In this document: piece by piece, positions 9,071 to 18,213 of the stretch
Position numbering within the stretch: position 1 is the first letter of the stretch
Layout: each line of letters starts with the position of its first letter
From: Aestuariibaculum sediminum
GTDB lineage: Bacteria > Bacteroidota > Bacteroidia > Flavobacteriales > Flavobacteriaceae
Length of the DNA stretch: 64,000 bases
Reading direction: 5' to 3'
Assembly: GCF_014596945.1 (NCBI RefSeq)
Contig: NZ_JACVXB010000001.1
Location: 804,314 to 868,313 of the forward strand
Made by a program: the position numbers and the translations under genes
Notes under the pieces: generated by a model
The model's database searches: none
What the model was told of the DNA's origin: nothing
The model's input: only the letters and a program-made list of their open reading frames with translations

Positions 9071-9931
9071 TTATTTGTTTTTCAAGACATAAATTAAAGA
9101 AGAAGCTTCTTTTGAGGATATAGCCTTTATATTAGAGCGCAATCCAATAACAAAACCTTTGAGATAATTCATTTTTCCCGTTTTATACTTTTCAGAAAGG
9201 AGACTCACATAAAACGCATCGAAAGGCATTGGAATAATGTTTTTAACATGCATTTCAATTTTTGAAAATAATGAAGCTATTGATTTTGCATTAAAATGCC
9301 AAAGGTGTCTTGGAACATCGTAAGCAGCCCAGAAGGATTTATAATATACCGCATCGTAACTTTTATAATTTGGAACAGCAATTATTAAAGTACCATTTGG
9401 TTTTAGTACTTTTTTAAAACATTTAATTTGTACTTCAAGATTTGGTAAATGTTCTAAAACATGCCAAAGCGTAATCACATCAAAACTATGGGAATCAAAT
9501 TTGGACAACTGATTAACATCAAAAACAGCATTATTGGTTTTCCTGTTTGCAACTCCCCTAGCCTCTAGGTTTGGTTCAATTCCAAAAACAGACCAACCAT
9601 TTTTTTTTGCTGTTTGTAAAAAATCACCTGTACCACAACCAACATCCAAAATAATTTTTGAATCGGTTTGCAATGAATTTATTAATTGCAGTTTTTTGTT
9701 TAAGGCATAACTTCTAACAAGATGATACGCTTTTTCAAAAACATTTCGTTTCGCATCGGTATGCGAAATATAATCGTCGCTTTTGTAATATTGAGGAAGT
9801 AATTTTAAATCGGGTTGCGGATGCGTTTCCAAAAATCCATATTCAGAATTTTCAATTAAACTAAACTCCTCTCCAGAAACAGAATGGTCTTTTACTTTTA
9901 AATACACGTTTTTTGTGTTTTCTTTTACCAC
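9071..9931 (-). CDS. class I SAM-dependent methyltransferase
   Basis: Cytoplasmic methyltransferase of 286 residues. The SAM-binding motif I is at about residues 93-103 (IILDVGCGTGDF), with motif post-I at FGIEPN and motif IV near VITLWHVLEHLPN. This 'WHVLEH' pattern is typical of the Methyltransf_23 / UbiG-like group. The N-terminal 50 residues resemble the leader found in related proteins that act on glycans or lipids, but the substrate cannot be told. The start is GTG at 9931: an in-frame stop lies 18 bp upstream and no ATG is found near. It follows mnmG on the minus strand after the parS-like palindrome at 10001-10030. Confidence 0.88.
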   Translation of the reverse strand: MVKENTKNVYLKVKDHSVSGEEFSLIENSEYGFLETHPQPDLKLLPQYYKSDDYISHTDAKRNVFEKAYHLVRSYALNKKLQLINSLQTDSKIILDVGCGTGDFLQTAKKNGWSVFGIEPNLEARGVANRKTNNAVFDVNQLSKFDSHSFDVITLWHVLEHLPNLEVQIKCFKKVLKPNGTLIIAVPNYKSYDAVYYKSFWAAYDVPRHLWHFNAKSIASLFSKIEMHVKNIIPMPFDAFYVSLLSEKYKTGKMNYLKGFVIGLRSNIKAISSKEASSLIYVLKNK

Positions 9932-10000
9932 GAATAAAACTAAATTTTAATGAGTTTAAACGATTTTATCGCGAATAACTTTCTGTTTTATCCAACATAT

Positions 10001-10030
10001 TTTTAAACGTTCCACGTGGAACGTTTAAAA
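10001..10030. promoter_or_regulatory. candidate parS site 1: 30-bp perfect palindrome
   Basis: The left half TTTTAAACGTTCCAC (10001-10015) is mirrored exactly by 10016-10030. The central 14 bases GTTCCACGTGGAAC (10009-10022) match the parS pattern bound by ParB (TGTTTCACGTGAAACA and its TGTTCCACGTGGAACA variants). It lies between the mnmG stop (10032) and the methyltransferase start. It could also fold as an RNA hairpin at the end of mnmG, but there is no T-run after the stem, and the same core recurs at 11923-11936, where a terminator would make no sense. Confidence 0.75.
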
Positions 10031-10031
10031 T

Positions 10032-11903
10032 TTATCTTCCCATATAAACTAATAAAACAGAAATATCATTAGGAGAAACACCACTAATTCGTGATGCCTG
10101 AGAGACTGTAGTTGGTTGTACTTTTTTTAATTTTTCACGAGCCTCAAAACTCATTGATTTAATTTTAGAATAATCGAAGTTCTCAGGAATTTTTACATAT
10201 TCCAAACGACTCAATTTATCGGCATTATTTTTCTCTTTTGCAATATACCCCGAATACTTTACTTGTATTTCGGTTTGCTCTATAATTTCACGATCTAAAT
10301 TATTTTCTTGAATATAATTCTCTACACTTTCAATATTTCTAACATCATCCATTTCGATATTAGGACGGGCAAAAATTTTAAATAATTTTCCAGATTGTTT
10401 TACTGGTGCCGATTTTTTTAATTCAAGAATAGGATTTATCTCCTCAGGTTTTACACTTGTCGCTTCAAAAAAGGACACAAATTCTTTAGCCGCTTCATGC
10501 TTTTCCTCCATACGTCGTAAACGCTTTTCAGAAGCCAGACCTAGGTCATAACCTTTTGGAGTTAATCTTAAATCCGCATTATCCTGACGTAACAATGTTC
10601 GGTATTCCGCACGAGACGTAAACATGCGATAAGGTTCTTCTGTACCTTTTGTTATTAAATCATCAATTAATACTCCAATATAAGCTTCATCTCTTTTTAA
10701 GGTAAACGGTTCCTTTTCCTGAACTCTTAAACTTGCATTAATACCAGCCATTAGTCCTTGAGAAGCTGCCTCCTCATAACCGGTAGTACCATTAATTTGC
10801 CCAGCAAAATAAAGTCCATTTATAATCTTAGTTTCTAACGTGTGTTTTAATTGCGTAGGTGGAAAATAATCATATTCGATAGCATAGCCAGGTCTAAAAA
10901 ATTTCACATTTTCAAAACCAGCTACAGAACGTAAGGCGTTAAATTGTACATCTTCTGGAAGCGAAGTTGAAAAACCATTTACATAAACTTCACACGTATT
11001 CCAACCTTCCGGTTCAATAAATAATTGATGTCGGTCCTTGTCCGCAAAACGATTAATTTTATCCTCAATAGATGGACAATATCGTGGACCCAAACTCTTA
11101 ATTCTACCATTAAACATTGGCGACCTGTCAAACCCTTCACGTAACAAATCGTGCACCAACTCACTTGTATAAGTCATGTGACAAGAGCGTTGTTTTGTTA
11201 ATGGTTTTGTAACATCTAAATAAGAAAACTTTTCAGGATTATCGTCCCCTGGCTGTTCAGTCATTTTTGAATAATCCAGAGAACGTCCATCTACACGTGG
11301 CGGTGTTCCTGTTTTCATTCTACCAGAATCAAAACCTAAATCCACAAGTTGTTCCGTAATACCAGTTGCGGCCTTCTCTCCTGCCCGACCGCCACCGAAA
11401 TTTTTATCACCTATATGAATCAAACCGTTTAGAAATGTTCCATTGGTTAATACCACCGAACGCGCTTTTATTTCAATTCCTAAGGATGTTTTTACACCTA
11501 CAATTTGATTACCTTCTATGAGTAAACCTGAAACCATTTCCTGGTAGAAATCTAAATTTGGAGTACCTTCTAAAAGCATGCGCCAGTCTTCTGCAAAACG
11601 CATACGATCACTTTGCACTCTTGGACTCCACATCGCCGGTCCTTTAGATTTGTTTAGCATTTTAAATTGAATAGCTGAAGTATCGGAAACAATTCCACTA
11701 TACCCTCCTAAAGCATCAATTTCTCTAACAATTTGCCCTTTTGCGATACCACCCATTGCAGGATTACAAGACATTTGAGCAATGTTTTGAAGGTTCATGG
11801 TAATAAGTAATGTTTTACTCCCCATGTTAGCAGCAGCAGCAGCAGCTTCACTTCCTGCATGACCTGCACCAACAACTATAACATCATAAACATCATTAAA
11901 CAT
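10032..11903 (-). CDS. mnmG: tRNA uridine-5-carboxymethylaminomethyl(34) synthesis enzyme MnmG
   Basis: With MnmE it builds the cmnm5 group on wobble uridine 34 of several tRNAs, using FAD and a folate donor. Full length (623 residues). The N-terminal dinucleotide-binding motif is VIVVGAGHAGSEAAAAAANM (about residues 8-27), followed by the GidA signatures NPAMGGIAKGQIVREIDALGG and, near residue 270, GPRYCPSIEDK; the C-terminal helical domain ends in SRISGVSPNDISVLLVYMGR. ATG start at 11903. A promoter-like TTG-N22-TATATTTG lies at 11965-11997. The gene is bracketed by two parS-like palindromes, one of them inside its 5' leader. Confidence 0.98.
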   Translation of the reverse strand: MFNDVYDVIVVGAGHAGSEAAAAAANMGSKTLLITMNLQNIAQMSCNPAMGGIAKGQIVREIDALGGYSGIVSDTSAIQFKMLNKSKGPAMWSPRVQSDRMRFAEDWRMLLEGTPNLDFYQEMVSGLLIEGNQIVGVKTSLGIEIKARSVVLTNGTFLNGLIHIGDKNFGGGRAGEKAATGITEQLVDLGFDSGRMKTGTPPRVDGRSLDYSKMTEQPGDDNPEKFSYLDVTKPLTKQRSCHMTYTSELVHDLLREGFDRSPMFNGRIKSLGPRYCPSIEDKINRFADKDRHQLFIEPEGWNTCEVYVNGFSTSLPEDVQFNALRSVAGFENVKFFRPGYAIEYDYFPPTQLKHTLETKIINGLYFAGQINGTTGYEEAASQGLMAGINASLRVQEKEPFTLKRDEAYIGVLIDDLITKGTEEPYRMFTSRAEYRTLLRQDNADLRLTPKGYDLGLASEKRLRRMEEKHEAAKEFVSFFEATSVKPEEINPILELKKSAPVKQSGKLFKIFARPNIEMDDVRNIESVENYIQENNLDREIIEQTEIQVKYSGYIAKEKNNADKLSRLEYVKIPENFDYSKIKSMSFEAREKLKKVQPTTVSQASRISGVSPNDISVLLVYMGR

Positions 11904-11920
11904 AACGTTATTTTTTTTAT

Positions 11921-11938
11921 GTGTTCCACGTGGAACAC
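11921..11938. promoter_or_regulatory. candidate parS site 2: 18-bp perfect palindrome in the mnmG leader
   Basis: GTGTTCCAC is mirrored by GTGGAACAC; the core GTTCCACGTGGAAC (11923-11936) is identical to that of the 30-bp palindrome at the other end of mnmG. It lies between the predicted mnmG promoter and its ATG, 18 bp upstream of the start codon. The match to the ParB-binding parS consensus is close. Confidence 0.75.
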
Positions 11939-11964
11939 TAACCGATTTTTAAATTTTGAATTTG

Positions 11965-11997
11965 CAAATATACATTGATTTACTGAATATTATGCAA
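11965..11997 (-). promoter_or_regulatory. Bacteroidota-type promoter for mnmG
   Basis: On the minus strand TTG (11995-11997) and TATATTTG (11965-11972) are separated by 22 bases, fitting the TTG/TAnnTTTG pattern. The -33 element falls within the last codons of ybeY. Confidence 0.6.
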
Positions 11998-12400
11998 GCT
12001 GTTCCAAATAGTAATCCTCCTTTTCCCGCATCAACTTAGCTTCAGAAGTTGATTTATCCTTATAACCACAATAATGTAACACACCATGAACTATAACCCT
12101 TTGAAGCTCTTTATTGAAAGGCACATTAAAATCTTGAGCATTTTCCTTAACACGCTCCACTGATATGAATATATCACCCTGTATTAACTTACCAACAGTA
12201 TAATCAAAACTAATTATATCAGTAAGTGTCTCATGATCTAAAAATTCAACATTCAGTTTATATAAATAATCGTCATCACAAAACACATAATTTATTTCTT
12301 CTAACTTAAAACCTTCTGTCTCAATTACAGTAACAATCCAATTTGTTATTTGGTCTTCATTATCTATTTTAAAATCTGTTTCGTAATTAAAATTAATCAT
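11990..12400 (-). CDS. ybeY: endoribonuclease YbeY (rRNA maturation factor)
   Basis: Small metal-dependent RNase (136 residues) involved in 16S rRNA 3' maturation and ribosome quality control. The signature HGVLHYCGYKD is at about residues 105-115, corresponding to HGxLHxxGYDH; the first two metal-binding His are kept, while the third ligand position holds Asp, which I believe is common in Bacteroidota members. The upstream motif LTDIISFDY is also typical. The start overlaps the end of the DUF4175 gene by 8 bp, indicating translational coupling, and mnmG follows 86 bp downstream. Confidence 0.93.
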   Translation of the reverse strand: MINFNYETDFKIDNEDQITNWIVTVIETEGFKLEEINYVFCDDDYLYKLNVEFLDHETLTDIISFDYTVGKLIQGDIFISVERVKENAQDFNVPFNKELQRVIVHGVLHYCGYKDKSTSEAKLMREKEDYYLEQLA

Positions 12401-15400
12401 CCTGTTGTTTAAAATATACTTTAACTTTCTTTTTATAATCCGGCTGCAAAGGTAATGTTTGTTTATTCAATATTTCAGTAGTATTAAAATATTGTTTTGC
12501 ATTTGGTAGTTGATTAGAAGTACTGTTTTTAAATTGCGAAAGATTAGTATCTGACTTTCTTTTATTATCTTCTCCTTGTTCGAATTCAGCCTTTTCTAAC
12601 TTCAATAATTGATGCTTTAAATTAGTCATACGTTGAAGGGTTTGCTGATTAAAACCTTTATTCAATAAATCAAGTTCAATCTGCTCCATAGATCTTGTAA
12701 GACGATCTGTATTAGAATTAGAACCTTGATTGGAAATCCTTTCTTCCAAAGCATTTCTTAACTCCTGTTGTTTCTGATAAATCTCATACAACAACCCATT
12801 AAGATCTTCATTATTACCTTCACCATCCTTACTATCATTACCCTCCTGACCACTTTTCTCTTTTCCTTTATTGTCTTTCTGTCCTTCCTTTTGGCCTTCG
12901 GACTCCTCTTGCTTTGGTTCACCTTCTTCACCCTTCTTCATTCCCTCTTCCATCATCTTATTTAATTCTTCCTGGCTCATAATAATATCTTGCAACTGCA
13001 TATCACCTTGTCCATTAGAACTTGCAGACATGTTCAATTGTTCTTCCATATTATCCAAAATAGTACTTAAGAGATTAGCAAGATTATTTGCTGCTGTTAT
13101 GGTGAATTGTTGACTTGAAATGCCCTGATACAATTGTCCTTCAGATAAGGAATTCAATGCTTTATCTATATTATAATACACCTCTGTAATTTCTTTATTA
13201 ACTTGCTCCGATAATTTAGGTTGACGCAACGACAACGCAAACAAACTGTCATCAACGTGCTCAAAATGTTCTTTAAGATTATTTTGTGTTTTTAAATAAT
13301 TGGCATACTTACTATGGCCATCTTCAATACCTTTAAACTGATTCATTAACGCTTCTTCATCAAAAGAAAATAGAACAAGATTATCTAATATTTGTCTCAG
13401 CATTTCTACATCCTCTTGCAATTGATCTCCGCTACTACCCTGCATAGACATTTGCATGCTCTCGGCATACTTTTTCATTTTTTGAGCAGCCCTCTTTTGA
13501 CTATTTTTTACATCGTTAAGTCCACCTTCTTTAGTTTGATTCTCATTTCCATTCTTATCACCAGGTTTATTTTCTTCTAATTTTTCGAGACCATCCAAAG
13601 CTTTATGTTGTTCTTCCTTTATATCCATTTCCTCTAATTTATCTTGAGGTACATCCAATGGCTTTTTTAACTGTTTATTTTCCTTTTTGAGTTCATTTAG
13701 TTCTTCGGTTAATTTTTCGAAACCCTTGTTTAAATCTTCCTGCTTTTCCTTAGTATTTTCATCTTTATTTTGATTTGATAACTTATCTTGATTTATAGCC
13801 TGTTTCATTAAATCCTGCTGCAACCTATCTAATTTTTGTTGTACATAAAAACGTTTCGTTAGTTCCACCAATTGTTCCAAACTACGTTTCTTATTTTTAT
13901 TTTGTTTAGCTAGTTCATCCAATTGCTTAGCCAATTGTTCTTTAGTAATTTTGTCTTTAAACTTTTCAAGTTCTTCTAATAATTTCTCATCTTGCTTAAG
14001 TTTTTGTTCATTTTCTTCAAGTCTTTTTTCAAGATCTTCTTTAAAACTATCATTTTCATTATTAGGAATTTTCTGAATATTTTCCTTAAGTTTTTTATTA
14101 AATAGTTTCATCATTTCATCTTGCTGCTTTTGCCGCTCAAAAAACGATTCTATCTTCCTTTTGTCATTAAAACTTAAAGATTCCTTTTCCTTTTGTGTAT
14201 TTGACAATTGTTCTAACTGCTTCTCCTGTTCTTCAAAAGATTCTAGAGATTTATTTAAGTCATGAATGGTTTCCTTTTGCTCATTTAAACGCTTTTCTGT
14301 TTCTTCTTTCTCAGTACGTTTTCTATAGGAGAAAACTTCAGATTTAACACTTTTATAATTATTAATTGCATCATTATCTGTGGCCTCGAAAAATAGTTCA
14401 TACGCCATCCCTTCTTTTATTTCCAAATCATTTGGAAATGCTGATATAAATTCATCAAAATTGGATTTCTTTATATCAATATTCACCTTGGAAACCAATT
14501 GAGGATTATCTACCGGATAATAAATCAATTGTAAATCTCGTAAACCATAATCATCACTAACCTGTCCATAAAAATAAAGAGTTTGTAAATCCAAACTATC
14601 CATTTTTTTTGTGACATTTAACTCGGGAAAAGCATCTTTTACCACGTTAATACTAAATCCTAAACTTTCGTAATTTTTCAAGTGTTCATTACTGGTACTA
14701 ATTGTATAATTTAGTGACCTTCTAACCTCCCTATTGGTATAAAAAACACTATTATCTCGCTTAAATAGCACAGTATCGTTTGCAATAAGCGTTACTTCTT
14801 CAGTAGATTTTGTATTTAACCGCCATTCAATTTTTGTGCCTTCAGGAACAATAGCGTTACCAGTACTTTTTAATATTTCATTCTGTTTTTTAGTATATGA
14901 TGGATAATTTAAATGCATTTGAAAATCCAACAAACTCGGAACTTTAACAACATTTAATCGATATGGCTTTGATGTTACATTATTTGACGTGAGTTGAAAT
15001 TCTATGGATTCCTTAGGACTTAAAAAAACATATTCAAACGCACCAGAACCCTTCTGCTGTAAATAATAGGATTCATCATTAAAAACTATTTCAACATTCT
15101 CAGGAATCACATCACCTGTGGTTCTCACTTCAAGCTTAAAATTATCGTCTTCTACTGCATTTAAATGTTCATTAACAACAAAAAACTTAAATGGTGCTGG
15201 TCGTTCATAGGCCGTTTTATAATCCATGACTCTTTGGTAACTTTCACCAAAAACATCCGCTTTTCCACTAATAAAAATTAACAATAAGAGAACAACAGGA
15301 ATAGCAGCATACTTCACATATTTAATATTGGTATTTAAATTAATTGCGAGTTTAAAAGGAACTGGTGACAGCTCAACCGATTTTTGCTCAATACTTGCTA

Positions 15401-15773
15401 ATAATAACTCATTCTTGTTATCGCTACGATGAAGTTGTAAAACATTTAAAAGTTTATCATTCACCTCAGGAAAGTGCTTTCCGATAATTCTGGAAGCTTG
15501 CTCATAATTTATACCTTTTTGAATTTTAAATAATTTAGCGAGTGGCCAAACTAGAAATTTTAACAATAATCCAACTTCAACACATATAAAAAGCCAAAAT
15601 AAAAGTGTGCGAATATGTGTAGGTAACCATAACGCATATTCAATGAATAATGTTAATAGAAAATATAAAAAACCTATTGAGAAAAATAATATAGCCCCTT
15701 TTAATAATTCATTATAATAATAACGTTTTATAAAGGCTTCAAGCTTTCGTAATATATTGTTAAAATTGGTCAC
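12393..15773 (-). CDS. DUF4175 family membrane-anchored coiled-coil protein
   Basis: Very long protein (1126 residues). Three transmembrane helices lie in the N-terminal 170 residues (about 22-44, 54-76 and 150-168). A beta-rich extracytoplasmic region follows (about 190-470, with Ig-like strands), then a long Glu/Lys/Gln/Asn-rich helical part (about 480-1080) predicted to form coiled coils. The DUF4175 family is conserved in Bacteroidota, next to ybeY or mnmG, and has no proven role; an envelope-structural or scaffold function is my guess. The start is GTG at 15773; no ATG lies nearby and the first helix starts soon after. It reads into ybeY with an 8-bp overlap. Confidence 0.85.
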   Translation of the reverse strand: MTNFNNILRKLEAFIKRYYYNELLKGAILFFSIGFLYFLLTLFIEYALWLPTHIRTLLFWLFICVEVGLLLKFLVWPLAKLFKIQKGINYEQASRIIGKHFPEVNDKLLNVLQLHRSDNKNELLLASIEQKSVELSPVPFKLAINLNTNIKYVKYAAIPVVLLLLIFISGKADVFGESYQRVMDYKTAYERPAPFKFFVVNEHLNAVEDDNFKLEVRTTGDVIPENVEIVFNDESYYLQQKGSGAFEYVFLSPKESIEFQLTSNNVTSKPYRLNVVKVPSLLDFQMHLNYPSYTKKQNEILKSTGNAIVPEGTKIEWRLNTKSTEEVTLIANDTVLFKRDNSVFYTNREVRRSLNYTISTSNEHLKNYESLGFSINVVKDAFPELNVTKKMDSLDLQTLYFYGQVSDDYGLRDLQLIYYPVDNPQLVSKVNIDIKKSNFDEFISAFPNDLEIKEGMAYELFFEATDNDAINNYKSVKSEVFSYRKRTEKEETEKRLNEQKETIHDLNKSLESFEEQEKQLEQLSNTQKEKESLSFNDKRKIESFFERQKQQDEMMKLFNKKLKENIQKIPNNENDSFKEDLEKRLEENEQKLKQDEKLLEELEKFKDKITKEQLAKQLDELAKQNKNKKRSLEQLVELTKRFYVQQKLDRLQQDLMKQAINQDKLSNQNKDENTKEKQEDLNKGFEKLTEELNELKKENKQLKKPLDVPQDKLEEMDIKEEQHKALDGLEKLEENKPGDKNGNENQTKEGGLNDVKNSQKRAAQKMKKYAESMQMSMQGSSGDQLQEDVEMLRQILDNLVLFSFDEEALMNQFKGIEDGHSKYANYLKTQNNLKEHFEHVDDSLFALSLRQPKLSEQVNKEITEVYYNIDKALNSLSEGQLYQGISSQQFTITAANNLANLLSTILDNMEEQLNMSASSNGQGDMQLQDIIMSQEELNKMMEEGMKKGEEGEPKQEESEGQKEGQKDNKGKEKSGQEGNDSKDGEGNNEDLNGLLYEIYQKQQELRNALEERISNQGSNSNTDRLTRSMEQIELDLLNKGFNQQTLQRMTNLKHQLLKLEKAEFEQGEDNKRKSDTNLSQFKNSTSNQLPNAKQYFNTTEILNKQTLPLQPDYKKKVKVYFKQQDD

Positions 15774-15843
15774 AGATATTGGCTTTATAACCTATAAATC
15801 TACAATTTTATTTTTTAGAGTGTTTATAATAATGTGTTAATTG

Positions 15844-15851
15844 TATCTTTG
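15844..15851 (+). promoter_or_regulatory. -7 promoter box of gltX
   Basis: TATCTTTG, 17 bp before the ATG, matches the Bacteroidota TAnnTTTG element. The -33 partner is only a TTT near 15822, so the call rests on the -7 box and its position. Confidence 0.5.
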
Positions 15852-15868
15852 CAGCAAATTTTTCAAAC

Positions 15869-17380
15869 ATGACTAAAAATGTTCGTGTGCGTTTTGCACC
15901 CAGCCCAACAGGACCTTTACATATAGGAGGTGTTCGTACTGCATTATTTAATTATTTATTTGCTAAAAAACACAACGGCACTTTTGTTTTAAGAATAGAA
16001 GACACCGACCAGAATCGTTATGTGGATGGTGCCGAAAAATACATTATAGATGCTTTAAACTGGTGTGGCATTCCTTATGATGAAGGAATTAACAAAAACG
16101 AAAAATTTGGCCCATACAGACAAAGTGAACGCAAACATTTGTATAAATCTTATGCCGAGCAACTTATAGCTAATGGCAAAGCATATTATGCATTCGATAC
16201 AGCCGAAGCCTTAGACGCACATAGAAAGGATCATGAGGAAAAAGGAAAAACTTTCATTTATAATTGGCATAATCGTTTAAAATTAAACAATTCACTATCG
16301 CTAAGCGCTGAAGAGGTAAATGCAAAATTAGATGCTGGAGAGGATTATGTTATTCGTTTTAAAAGCCCTCAAGATGAAACGCTTCATTTAAAAGATATTA
16401 TCCGTGGTGATATTAAAATAGACACTAATATTTTAGATGATAAAGTACTTTTTAAAAGTGATGGAATGCCAACATACCATTTGGCAAATATTGTAGACGA
16501 TCATTTAATGGAAATCACCCACGTTATTCGTGGTGAAGAATGGTTGCCAAGTTTAGCATTACATTACCAATTGTACGAAGCCTTTGGATGGCAAGCTCCA
16601 GAATTTGCTCATTTACCATTAATTCTTAAACCAACAGGAAAAGGAAAGTTAAGCAAACGTGATGGTGATAAATTAGGATTCCCTGTATTCCCTCTAAAAT
16701 GGACAGATCCAAAAACAAACGATGTATCACGTGGATACAAAGAAGATGGCTACTTTGCCGAATCTGTAGTAAACTTTTTAGCCTTTTTAGGATGGAATCC
16801 AGGTACGGAACAAGAGATTTTTAGTTTAGAAGAATTAGTACAATCGTTCGATTTAGCACGTGTCAATAAAGCAGGAGCTCGTTTCGATCCCGATAAAATT
16901 AAATGGTTTAACCACCATTATATGCAAGAACAGCATAACGACGAATTAGCAGAATCATTTAAATCCCAACAACCTGAAATAGCTCATATTGATATTAATT
17001 ATATTTCGTTGGTTATCGGTCTCGTTAAAGAACGTGCGACATTTGTTAGCGACTTCTGGGAATTAAGTCATTACTTCTTTATTGCTCCAACAGAATATGA
17101 TTCTAAAGCCTCTAAAAAAGCATTTAAAGAAGGTACTAAGGAAATTCTATCTCAGGTTATTACAATACTTGAAGCCAATGAAGATTTTACTGTTGACACT
17201 CTTCAAAATGAGATTAAAGGTTGGATAACTTCTAACAGTATTGGTTTTGGTCAGGTAATGATGCCTTTACGTTTAGCCTTAGTTGGGGCGTTACAAGGTC
17301 CTGATGTTTTTGATATAATTTACATGATTGGTAAAAATGAAACCATAAAAAGAATTCAATCTGTAATTTCACAATTATAA
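15869..17380 (+). CDS. gltX: glutamate--tRNA ligase
   Basis: Class I aminoacyl-tRNA synthetase of 503 residues that charges tRNA-Glu. The nucleotide-binding HIGH motif appears as HIGG at residues 18-21 (FAPSPTGPLHIGGVRTALFN), as is usual in GluRS. The second signature KLSKRDGD is at about residues 265-272. The Glu-specific sequences LRIEDTDQNR and IVDDHLMEITHVIRGEEW are present, and the C-terminal anticodon-binding helical domain is complete. It is the only plus-strand gene in the first 18 kb and is monocistronic, ending at a bidirectional terminator. Confidence 0.98.
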   Translation: MTKNVRVRFAPSPTGPLHIGGVRTALFNYLFAKKHNGTFVLRIEDTDQNRYVDGAEKYIIDALNWCGIPYDEGINKNEKFGPYRQSERKHLYKSYAEQLIANGKAYYAFDTAEALDAHRKDHEEKGKTFIYNWHNRLKLNNSLSLSAEEVNAKLDAGEDYVIRFKSPQDETLHLKDIIRGDIKIDTNILDDKVLFKSDGMPTYHLANIVDDHLMEITHVIRGEEWLPSLALHYQLYEAFGWQAPEFAHLPLILKPTGKGKLSKRDGDKLGFPVFPLKWTDPKTNDVSRGYKEDGYFAESVVNFLAFLGWNPGTEQEIFSLEELVQSFDLARVNKAGARFDPDKIKWFNHHYMQEQHNDELAESFKSQQPEIAHIDINYISLVIGLVKERATFVSDFWELSHYFFIAPTEYDSKASKKAFKEGTKEILSQVITILEANEDFTVDTLQNEIKGWITSNSIGFGQVMMPLRLALVGALQGPDVFDIIYMIGKNETIKRIQSVISQL

Positions 17381-17400
17381 TTTGATACTCTATAACATTA

Positions 17401-17433
17401 AAAAAGCCATCTTTAAACGAAGATGGCTTTTTT
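17401..17433. terminator. bidirectional intrinsic terminator
   Basis: Perfect stem AAGCCATCTT / AAGATGGCTT flanked by an A-run on the left and a T-run on the right. It serves gltX on the plus strand and the convergent barrel gene (stop 17454) on the minus strand. Confidence 0.93.
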
Positions 17434-17453
17434 ATAAACTAAATTTTGATTGA

Positions 17454-18137
17454 CTAAAAGGATACATTTAATCCTAACACCAACATATTTTGATGTCCTT
17501 TAAACGTAGATTTTCCGCCGTCGGTATTTAAATTTTTCGAATTCAATTTCTTTAACATATTGGTGGCCCCGTACAAATACTGGGCTCGTAGTTTTACATA
17601 CTTATACCCTGCAGTAATACCTGCAACTCCATTAATATTAAAACGTGTTATGCTTGTAATATCTGCTGCCTGTAACAGGTTATAATTATTAACGTAATAG
17701 TCTTCATAGGCTTTATCCTTTAGTTCCAAATCGCTATTATACTGTAACATCGGCCCAAAATCTAAAGTTACATGAGGCGTACCTAATTTAATATGCCCTA
17801 ATAATGCTATTTGAGCAGCAAACATTTTATATTCTACAAATTCCTGTTCATTACTGATAATTTCAGGACGGCTAGAAACACCTATATTACTCTCTGAAAG
17901 TTGCATTCCAAAACTAACATTATACCAGCGGTGTGGAATATCGACAGTAGCCCACATTCCCCCTAAAAAACCCCATTCTTTACTGGTAGTAAAATTGTCG
18001 GTAGCAATATCAAATTGAGTCATGGCTCCAAATATAGAAAAGCCATTAGTGATTTGATAATTTCGATGTTGAGAAAAAGATTTTGTAACAAAACATAGCA
18101 CAATGGCTACTAATAAAAAGAAAGGTTTAAAATTCAT
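17454..18137 (-). CDS. exported outer-membrane beta-barrel-like protein of unknown function
   Basis: Protein of 227 residues. A clear signal peptide (MNFKPFFLLVAIVLCFVTKSFS, then QHRNY) is followed by alternating hydrophobic/polar segments rich in Gly, Tyr and aromatic residues (GITAGYKYVKLRAQYLYGATN). It ends with the strand MLVLGLNVSF, whose terminal Phe is typical for BAM-assembled barrels. I do not recognise a specific family; small porin-like or structural barrels of this type are common in Flavobacteriaceae. It stands alone, divergent from the SPFH gene, with which it shares a 76-bp promoter gap. Confidence 0.7.
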   Translation of the reverse strand: MNFKPFFLLVAIVLCFVTKSFSQHRNYQITNGFSIFGAMTQFDIATDNFTTSKEWGFLGGMWATVDIPHRWYNVSFGMQLSESNIGVSSRPEIISNEQEFVEYKMFAAQIALLGHIKLGTPHVTLDFGPMLQYNSDLELKDKAYEDYYVNNYNLLQAADITSITRFNINGVAGITAGYKYVKLRAQYLYGATNMLKKLNSKNLNTDGGKSTFKGHQNMLVLGLNVSF

Positions 18138-18213
18138 TGGTTAGTAGTTTATCAACCAAATATAACATATAATTTTTGTATCTTAATTTATTATAACTTA
18201 ATTAAATATTCTC

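Noticed and set aside
10001-10030. Rho-independent terminator of mnmG
   Set aside because: No T-run follows the stem and the same core recurs upstream of mnmG; kept as parS candidate instead.
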